Shown here piece by piece: positions 32,709 to 37,176 of a stretch of DNA of 37,176 nucleotides. Source of the DNA: Anaerolineales bacterium. GTDB lineage: Bacteria > Chloroflexota > Anaerolineae > Anaerolineales > RBG-16-64-43. Both the position numbers and the translations under genes were made by a program. Location of the stretch: positions 1 to 37,176 of the forward strand of contig JAFGKK010000017.1 in assembly GCA_016928575.1 (NCBI GenBank), in the 5' to 3' direction. The notes under the pieces were generated by a model. That model did no database searches, was not told the DNA's origin, and worked only from the letters and a program-made list of their open reading frames with translations. The number at the start of each line of letters is the position of its first letter. Position 1 is the first letter of the stretch.

Positions 32709-34664
32709 TCAGCCGCCCGGAGAAAGCGTCAGCCGCACGTTGTCCGGCGGGATCCCGAGCAGCGTGAAAACCCGCGCCGCCAAGTCGGCGAATACCGGAG
32801 CGGCGGTGATCGATCCGTAATGGCGGTCGTCGGCCGAGGTCGGCTCGTCGATCCGGACATAAACCAGAATTTGCGGGTCGTCGACCGGCCCCCAGCCGAC
32901 GAAGGAAGCGACCGTCTTGGTGGTCACGTAGGGCGGGATGTCGGCGGTCCCGGTTTTGCCGGCGATGCGGTATCCCTCCACCAGCGCCCGCGAACTTTCC
33001 TGTTCGAGCGAGGTGGCCAGCATCTCCGAAAGCGTTGCGGCCGTCGCGGCGGAAATCGGCTGGCCGAGCGGGACCGGCGCCACCGTGTGCACCCTGCCGT
33101 CCGGAAGGATGATCTGGCGGACGACGTGGGGGGTCATCATCACCCCGCCGTTGGCAACGGCGGAAACCGCCACGGCCATCTGCAGGGTTGTGGCGGAGAC
33201 GCCCTGGCCGAAGGCATTGGTGGCCAGCGTTGAATCGGTCCAGGATTGGTCGCCCGGCCGGCGCAGGACTCCGCTGATCTCCGGAGCCATGTCGACTCCG
33301 GTCAGGCGCCCGATCCGGAAACGGTCCATGTATTCGTAGAACGGCCCCGCTCCGAGCTGGGTGGCCACCCAGGCCAGGCAGGTATTGATCGAATGGCGCA
33401 GACAGCCGGTCATATCCTGCGCGCCAAACCCGCCTTTCTGCCAGTTGTGGATCACCACCCCGCCGATCTCGATCCGGCCGGTATCCCAGAACCAGGTGTT
33501 GGGCTGGACCGCCCCGACATCCAGCGCAGCCGCCATCGTCAGCACTTTGAAGGTGGATCCCGGTTCGTACGGGGCGGCGACATTAAGCGAGACCACCTGC
33601 CCCTCCGGATCTATCGGTTGACGCCCTTTGGTGCGGAAAATATCCAAAAAATCCTCCGGCTCACGAAGATCGACGGCCGGATAATCCGCCATCGCCAGGA
33701 TCTCCCCGGTCTTCGGATTTAAAACCAGGATCGATCCGCGCAGAGCTTCTCCCGCACGGATGCCCCGGACCAAAGCCGCCTCGGCCTCGGCCTGGATGTC
33801 CCGGTCGATGGTCAGCACCAGATCGGCTGGAGGCTGGGCCCGGTCGAGGTTGCTGGTGATCTCCACCGGCACGACCGTCCAGGAAACGTCCTCGCGCGCG
33901 CCCTGGAGAATGTCATTGTAGAACCGCTCGACCCCCCAATCGCCGATTTCGCGGTAGTAGCGGACGACCCCGTCGGCCGAACTCCCCAGGCCCGAACCCT
34001 CCTGGCGGCTGTAGCCGATCACCTCCGAGGCCAGTCCGCCTTCCGGATATTTACGGAAGTACCAAGCCTCGGTCCGGACGTTGTACAGCAAAACGCTGGC
34101 GGAATGGAACGTTCCGGTCGAATCCGCCCGCAATCCTTGCGCCACTTCCAAACCGAAATTCTGCTCCTCCGTGAGCCAAAGCGGGATCGCGAGTTGCTCG
34201 CCCTCGGAGTCGGCGGTCGTCCCGGCGATCAGGGTGCAGGTGGACAGCGGCTGTCCGTACTCAGCCTGCAAGCGTTCGTCCACCCGCCGAAGCATGTCGA
34301 CCACGTCGGGGATGTCGATCTCCGCGCCGGAGGCGCGGGCGACCGCCGACAGCACATCGCTGAGCGACGATCCCGATCCTTCGGCCAAGCCGCCGAACTT
34401 TTCCATGTAGAGGTGGTACTGGCAGCTGTCGAGGTAGACGCGGTACTTGCTGTCGTTGCCCGCCAGGAGCCTGCCTCCGCGGTCGAGGATCCGCCCGCGC
34501 GGCGTCTCGATGTGCTGGGTCAGTGCGTAGGGAGCTTCGTCCAGCGCTTGGCGGTCGGCGGTCGGAAGAACCTGGAACCGCGCCAGCTGTACAAACACCA
34601 GCCCCAGCGGAAGCAACAAACCCAGCTGGGCGAATTTAATGCGGCGGTTCAGCGAGTGGTCCAT
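32709..34664 (-). CDS. ftsI: Septal penicillin-binding protein (FtsI, class B PBP)
   Basis: The 651-residue transpeptidase cross-links septal peptidoglycan with FtsW. It has one N-terminal membrane helix (about 11-28), a pedestal region starting at ETPRGRILDRGGRLLAGND, and the transpeptidase domain. The catalytic triad motifs are S370-T-F-K373 (PGSTFKVL), S425-I-N427 and K570-T-G572 (AGKTGTADIPP). No C-terminal PASTA repeats are present. The pedestal has an unusual acidic insert (about 85-260). ATG 34664 follows the ftsL stop by one base; a GTG at 34676 is in frame. Confidence 0.94.
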   Translation of the reverse strand: MDHSLNRRIKFAQLGLLLPLGLVFVQLARFQVLPTADRQALDEAPYALTQHIETPRGRILDRGGRLLAGNDSKYRVYLDSCQYHLYMEKFGGLAEGSGSSLSDVLSAVARASGAEIDIPDVVDMLRRVDERLQAEYGQPLSTCTLIAGTTADSEGEQLAIPLWLTEEQNFGLEVAQGLRADSTGTFHSASVLLYNVRTEAWYFRKYPEGGLASEVIGYSRQEGSGLGSSADGVVRYYREIGDWGVERFYNDILQGAREDVSWTVVPVEITSNLDRAQPPADLVLTIDRDIQAEAEAALVRGIRAGEALRGSILVLNPKTGEILAMADYPAVDLREPEDFLDIFRTKGRQPIDPEGQVVSLNVAAPYEPGSTFKVLTMAAALDVGAVQPNTWFWDTGRIEIGGVVIHNWQKGGFGAQDMTGCLRHSINTCLAWVATQLGAGPFYEYMDRFRIGRLTGVDMAPEISGVLRRPGDQSWTDSTLATNAFGQGVSATTLQMAVAVSAVANGGVMMTPHVVRQIILPDGRVHTVAPVPLGQPISAATAATLSEMLATSLEQESSRALVEGYRIAGKTGTADIPPYVTTKTVASFVGWGPVDDPQILVYVRIDEPTSADDRHYGSITAAPVFADLAARVFTLLGIPPDNVRLTLSPGG

Positions 34665-34665
34665 C

Positions 34666-35145
34666 CTAGGTTCCACCCAGACTCAACAGCCACCGGAGAA
34701 TCCATTCCAGCAGGGTTTCGCGGAATGCCGGCGAGACGGCGACGTCGTCTATGGTATAGAGCAGGCTGGTCGGACCGGCGGGGACCGGCTCCTCGGCCGG
34801 GGCTTCTTCGACCACGAGGTATTCGATTTCCTCGGCGGTCGCCGGGACGAATCCGAGCTCCGCGGCCCGGGTCCGCATCCATTCCTCCGATTGTTTTTCC
34901 GCCAGTTCCCCCGCCTGGGCTTCGAGTTGGCGCAGCCAGCGGTCGCGCTCGCGGATCAGGCTTTGCACCCGCAATCCCGCCTCCGCCGCCTGGGCTCCGG
35001 TGAAGACGAACAAGCCGAGCATCGCCATCAATCCGAACACCGAGGCCAACCCGATCGCCAGCAGGCGGGTTTGCTCCCGCCACGGGGCCTGTTTGTAGGC
35101 GCGGACCTTGCCCGGCGTAAGTTTGCGGATCGGCTCGTTTTGCAT
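34666..35145 (-). CDS. ftsL: FtsL-like divisome protein
   Basis: The 159-residue protein occupies the ftsL position and has its topology: a short basic cytoplasmic N-terminus (1-27), one membrane helix (about 28-50) and an extracytoplasmic coiled coil (about 52-95, ERDRWLRQLEAQAGELAEKQ). It is longer than usual FtsL, with an acidic Pro-rich stretch and a C-terminal hydrophobic segment (RETLLEWILRWLLSLG). FtsL sequences are poorly conserved, so the call rests mainly on position and topology. Six bases separate it from rsmH. Confidence 0.75.
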   Translation of the reverse strand: MQNEPIRKLTPGKVRAYKQAPWREQTRLLAIGLASVFGLMAMLGLFVFTGAQAAEAGLRVQSLIRERDRWLRQLEAQAGELAEKQSEEWMRTRAAELGFVPATAEEIEYLVVEEAPAEEPVPAGPTSLLYTIDDVAVSPAFRETLLEWILRWLLSLGGT

Positions 35146-35151
35146 CGACCG

Positions 35152-36129
35152 TCAATTCCTTCCGCCGCGGGATTCCCCGGCGGCTTGCGCTTCCGGAAGG
35201 GAAAGGCGCTCGATCCCGCGCAACTTCGCGCTGCGGGACCTGGGATTGGCCGCGAGTTCGGCCGCATCCGGACGGACCGGCTTGCGGGTGATTTCTCGGA
35301 ATGCGGACGGCGGCCGCGGGCCGGGAAGGATTCGCTCGCCCTTGGCCGTTTCCCCGCAAGCCCGGCGGAATGTCTGCTTCACCAGGCGGTCCTCCAACGA
35401 ATGAAACGAGATCACCATCAGCCTCCCGCCCGTTTCGAGCGAATTCATCAACAGCGGCAGACCCTCCGCGAGCTCCTCCAATTCGCGGTTGACGGCAATC
35501 CGCAGCGCCTGAAACGTTTTGGTCGCCGGATGCACCCGCCAAGGCCGGCTTCCGGCGCCGACCGCGGCGGCCACTGCATCCGCCAACTGCCGCGTGCCGC
35601 TCAGCGGCCGGGCCCGGACGACCGCCCGGGCGATCCGCCGGGCGCGGGGCTCCTCGCCGCAACGGAACAGGATCTCGGCGATCTCATCCTCCGGAAGCGT
35701 ATTCACCAAATCCGCCGCCGTCTCCCCTCCCGAGCGGTCGAAGCGCATGTCCAGCGGGCCGTCTTCGCGGAAGGCAAACCCGCGCTGCGGATCGCCCAGC
35801 TGGAGGGATGAGAGGCCGAGGTCCACGACGATTCCCGCCACCCGCCCCCAGCCGACTTCCTTTAATATCTCCCCCGCCCTGCGGTATGACGCCTGGCGGA
35901 GAATCAGCCGGTCGGCAAAGGGAGCCAGGCGGCGGGCGGCGGCGCGCAGGGCGTCCGGGTCGCGGTCCAGCCCGAGCAGGCGCGCGCCGAGTTTGAGAAT
36001 TCCTTCCGCATGGCCGCCGCCTCCAATCGTCCCGTCTACGTAGGGCCGTCCGGGTTGGGGATGGAGCCATTCCAAAACCGATTGGTAAAGAACCGGAACG
36101 TGCTCCGCCGAACCGGTATCCGCCTGCAC
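35152..36129 (-). CDS. rsmH: 16S rRNA (cytosine-1402-N4)-methyltransferase RsmH
   Basis: The 325-residue enzyme (MraW) methylates C1402 of 16S rRNA. It shows HVPVLYQSVLEWL, the SAM motif VDGTIGGGGHAEGIL (31-45), GLDRDPDAL, GIVVDLGLSSLQLGDPQRGF, an inserted helical domain (about 110-210), and AVNRELEEL with ISFHSLEDRLVK. GTG 36129 is chosen because GAGGA lies 5 bases upstream; a GTG at 36141 overlaps the mraZ stop as GTGA and is the alternative. Confidence 0.95.
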   Translation of the reverse strand: MQADTGSAEHVPVLYQSVLEWLHPQPGRPYVDGTIGGGGHAEGILKLGARLLGLDRDPDALRAAARRLAPFADRLILRQASYRRAGEILKEVGWGRVAGIVVDLGLSSLQLGDPQRGFAFREDGPLDMRFDRSGGETAADLVNTLPEDEIAEILFRCGEEPRARRIARAVVRARPLSGTRQLADAVAAAVGAGSRPWRVHPATKTFQALRIAVNRELEELAEGLPLLMNSLETGGRLMVISFHSLEDRLVKQTFRRACGETAKGERILPGPRPPSAFREITRKPVRPDAAELAANPRSRSAKLRGIERLSLPEAQAAGESRGGRN

Positions 36130-36137
36130 GGCATTCC

Positions 36138-36578
36138 TCACGGTCCGGTGGTAAGATCGAGCTCGGCGAACCGGCGCGCGTTGGTTTCGGAGTCGTTCAA
36201 TTGGGCGAGTTGTTCGCCCCACTTCTGCGCGTCCCAAATTTCCAAGTATTGGCCGGCGCCGATAAACACCACCTGGTTCTGCAGGCCGGCGTACCCTCGC
36301 AGGTATTCGGGTACGACGACCCGGCCCAAGCTGTCGAGGTTGGCGTCCGATGCGCCGCCGAAGAGCAACCGGAAGAGCGCCCGGTGGGAGGGGTTGGTGG
36401 AGCTCAAGGCATGGGCCTTCTGCTCGAGAACTCGGAAGGTCTCAAGCGGGTAAACTTGGAGGCAGGGCTCGAAGCCGCGAGTGATCACCAACCCGTTGGC
36501 GAAACCAGCGCGTAGTTTGGCCGGGATGGTTACCCGGCCTTTCTCATCGAGCGTATGAGCATACTCTCCTAAGAACAT
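36138..36578 (-). CDS. mraZ: Transcriptional regulator MraZ
   Basis: The 146-residue protein has two AbrB-like MraZ halves, each with the D-x-K/L-GR signature: HTLDEKGRVTIPAKLR (8-23) and ANLDSLGRVVVPEYLR (about 78-93). MraZ forms multimeric rings and binds tandem repeats ahead of its own gene to repress the dcw operon. Such repeats are present at 36631-36670. It is the first gene of the operon. The ribosome-binding site is weak (AAAGA). Confidence 0.95.
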   Translation of the reverse strand: MFLGEYAHTLDEKGRVTIPAKLRAGFANGLVITRGFEPCLQVYPLETFRVLEQKAHALSSTNPSHRALFRLLFGGASDANLDSLGRVVVPEYLRGYAGLQNQVVFIGAGQYLEIWDAQKWGEQLAQLNDSETNARRFAELDLTTGP

Positions 36579-36597
36579 TTGTTCGTCTTTCTATTTT

Positions 36598-36623
36598 AAA
36601 AACAGGTGCCGGTATGACCGGCA
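36598..36623 (-). terminator. Terminator-like hairpin in the mraZ leader
   Basis: TGCCGGT and ACCGGCA (36623-36617 and 36613-36607 on the minus strand) form a perfect 7-bp stem with a 3-base loop. CCTG and TTTTT follow. It lies between the predicted start of the dcw transcript (about 36658) and mraZ (36578), so it could attenuate the whole operon. Confidence 0.6.
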
Positions 36624-36630
36624 TCTTAAC

Positions 36631-36670
36631 CCACAATCTTCCATTTCATTCCACAATTGCCCACAGTATA
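36631..36670 (-). promoter_or_regulatory. MraZ operator: four tandem 10-bp boxes
   Basis: In minus-strand order the 10-bp units TGTGGGCAAT, TGTGGAATGA, AATGGAAGAT and TGTGGGTTAA are contiguous; read on the plus strand each starts with CCACA or CCATT at 36661, 36651, 36641 and 36631. The core TGTGG/ATGG repeating every 10 bp matches the known MraZ binding pattern (TGGG-type boxes separated by 5 bp). GTGGG at 36685-36681 is in the same phase. The first box overlaps the -10, which fits autorepression. Confidence 0.88.
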
Positions 36671-36693
36671 TATCAATCCACCCACCAAGGCAA
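36665..36693 (-). promoter_or_regulatory. Promoter of the dcw operon
   Basis: On the minus strand TTGCCT (36693-36688) and TATACT (36670-36665) are exactly 17 bases apart. Transcription would start near 36658, within the MraZ boxes, about 80 bases ahead of mraZ. Confidence 0.8.
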
Positions 36694-36720
36694 GTAGGAA
36701 TAGGTCCCGTCCGGCAACCC

Positions 36721-36863
36721 CAGGCCCTACGGCCTGACGTTCCTCGGACCTTGCCCAGCAAGGTTCTCCGGATTGCAGGAAAGCGATCACCCGGCTTGAA
36801 AGCGAACCGGAGTTCGCCGGAAAGAGGCGGCCGCAAGCAGGCGACATCCTCCACCATTTGGTG
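36721..36863. other. Hairpin-rich stretch upstream of the dcw promoter
   Basis: Four short perfect hairpins follow one another: CAGGCC/GGCCTG (36721-36736), ACCTTGC/GCAAGGT (36748-36764), GCGAAC/GTTCGC (36802-36817) and CACC/GGTG (36852-36863). No reading frame here is convincing. It may be a structured RNA or a non-coding dispersed repeat; I could not match it to RNase P RNA, tmRNA, SRP RNA or 6S RNA from memory. Confidence 0.4.
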
Positions 36864-37020
36864 TGAACCTGTCCGCACATTACTAAGGGATTGAATTAGC
36901 CATTCAAAAACCGCGTGGCATCAAGGAGCGCTGCCTCCAAAAACAGCGCAGCCCGCCCCGCACAACGGGGCTGTCGATAAAGTGAACCAATGGTGTTTGT
37001 GGAAAATTCCCTGCCGGAGA
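36864..37020. other. Non-coding stretch with inverted repeats
   Basis: No gene is seen. It contains GCGCTG/CAGCGC arms (about 36927-36948) and CCCCG/CGGGG arms (about 36956-36970). GGGGCTGTCGATAAAGTG resembles the ends of some mobile elements but no transposase or matching second end is visible. Confidence 0.35.
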
Positions 37021-37024
37021 TAGT

Positions 37025-37140
37025 TTGTTATTCCCGCGTGGGTTTAGCGGGAATCCAAGGTTTCCATGGCTGGATGCCCGCTTAAAACGCGCGGGCATGA
37101 CAATGGTTGTCATCCCCGAGTGGGTTTATCGGGGATCCAG
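37025..37140. repeat. Three palindromic units of a dispersed repeat
   Basis: Unit 1 has TTCCCGC...GCGGGAA (about 37031-37052). Unit 2 has GCCCGC...GCGGGC (about 37075-37096). Unit 3 has ATCCCCGA...TCGGGGAT (about 37111-37137). Units 1 and 3 are direct copies with the shared spacer GTGGGTTTA, and unit 2 is inverted. ATCCA/TGGAT and TTGTTA/TGACAA flanks are typical of multi-copy REP-like elements. Confidence 0.75.
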
Positions 37141-37176
37141 GGCGGACGGTTCAGGATTCACTCCGATGGTTCCTGG

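Noticed and set aside
36591-36878. 95-residue minus-strand open frame before mraZ
   Set aside because: It covers the dcw promoter, the MraZ boxes and the hairpin stretch, so a coding role is unlikely.
36721-36880. RNase P RNA, tmRNA, SRP RNA or 6S RNA
   Set aside because: None of the conserved core sequences of these RNAs is visible in either orientation.
36960-36990. Transposon terminus (GGGGCTGTCGATAAAGTG)
   Set aside because: No matching inverted end, target duplication or transposase is visible in the window.
37025-37140. CRISPR array
   Set aside because: There are only three units, each an internal palindrome, with unequal spacing and one inverted; no cas gene is present.

Overview
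The window is high-GC bacterial chromosome with dense, often overlapping genes. It most likely comes from the Chloroflexota, probably an Anaerolineae-type lineage. That placement is inference. It rests on the large regulator that joins a MalT-type ATPase to a SARP/BTAD output module, the RNHCP-domain protein, a nitrile-hydratase-leader-like (NHLP-clan) small protein, a fused MurC-MurB, and the overall character of the proteins. No tRNA, rRNA, CRISPR array, integrase or transposase gene was seen.

Left part, plus strand (1-10.9 kb): housekeeping genes in short operons. First comes an ATP-grasp D-Ala-D-Ala ligase-like gene with its own promoter and terminator. Then trmI (tRNA m1A58 methyltransferase), a helical/zinc-ribbon protein, a CoA-type Nudix hydrolase and panE. 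A strong promoter then drives yqeY-pgpH-ybeY-dgkA, an arrangement that resembles the classic yqeY...yqfF-ybeY-dgkA neighbourhood of Firmicutes. After a 387-base structured gap come rsgA with an odd P-loop, an RNHCP protein, and an endonuclease IV-like gene.

Middle, minus strand (10.9-16.2 kb): the accessory part. A 1067-residue STAND-ATPase/SARP regulator is followed, in transcription order, by a 640-base gap with palindromes. Next is an unannotated 27-codon peptide gene with an ideal Shine-Dalgarno sequence and a PPGAPPPGGGGWF-type C-terminus. Then come a 95-residue NHLP-clan-like protein, a 70-residue zinc-ribbon protein, a hairpin terminator, and a degenerate histidine-kinase-like ATPase domain. 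This is the best candidate for an undescribed system, perhaps a peptide-based one.

16.3-18.6 kb, plus strand: a Sua5/TsaC-type threonylcarbamoyl-AMP synthase, a stand-alone NIL domain protein expressed from a promoter that appears to make a leaderless mRNA, and a SAM methyltransferase. A dispersed palindromic repeat follows.

Right half, minus strand (36.6 to 18.8 kb): a complete division and cell wall (dcw) operon. The order is mraZ-rsmH-ftsL-ftsI-murF-mraY-murD-ftsW-murG-(CvpA-like)-murCB fusion-ddl-ftsQ-ftsA-ftsZ. It opens with a recognisable promoter overlapped by tandem 10-bp MraZ boxes and closes with an intrinsic terminator after ftsZ. The products make lipid II (MurF, MurD, MurC, MurB, Ddl, MraY, MurG), polymerise it at the septum (FtsW, FtsI) and build the divisome (FtsZ, FtsA, FtsQ, FtsL). 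The extreme right end holds hairpin-rich sequence and dispersed palindromic repeats.
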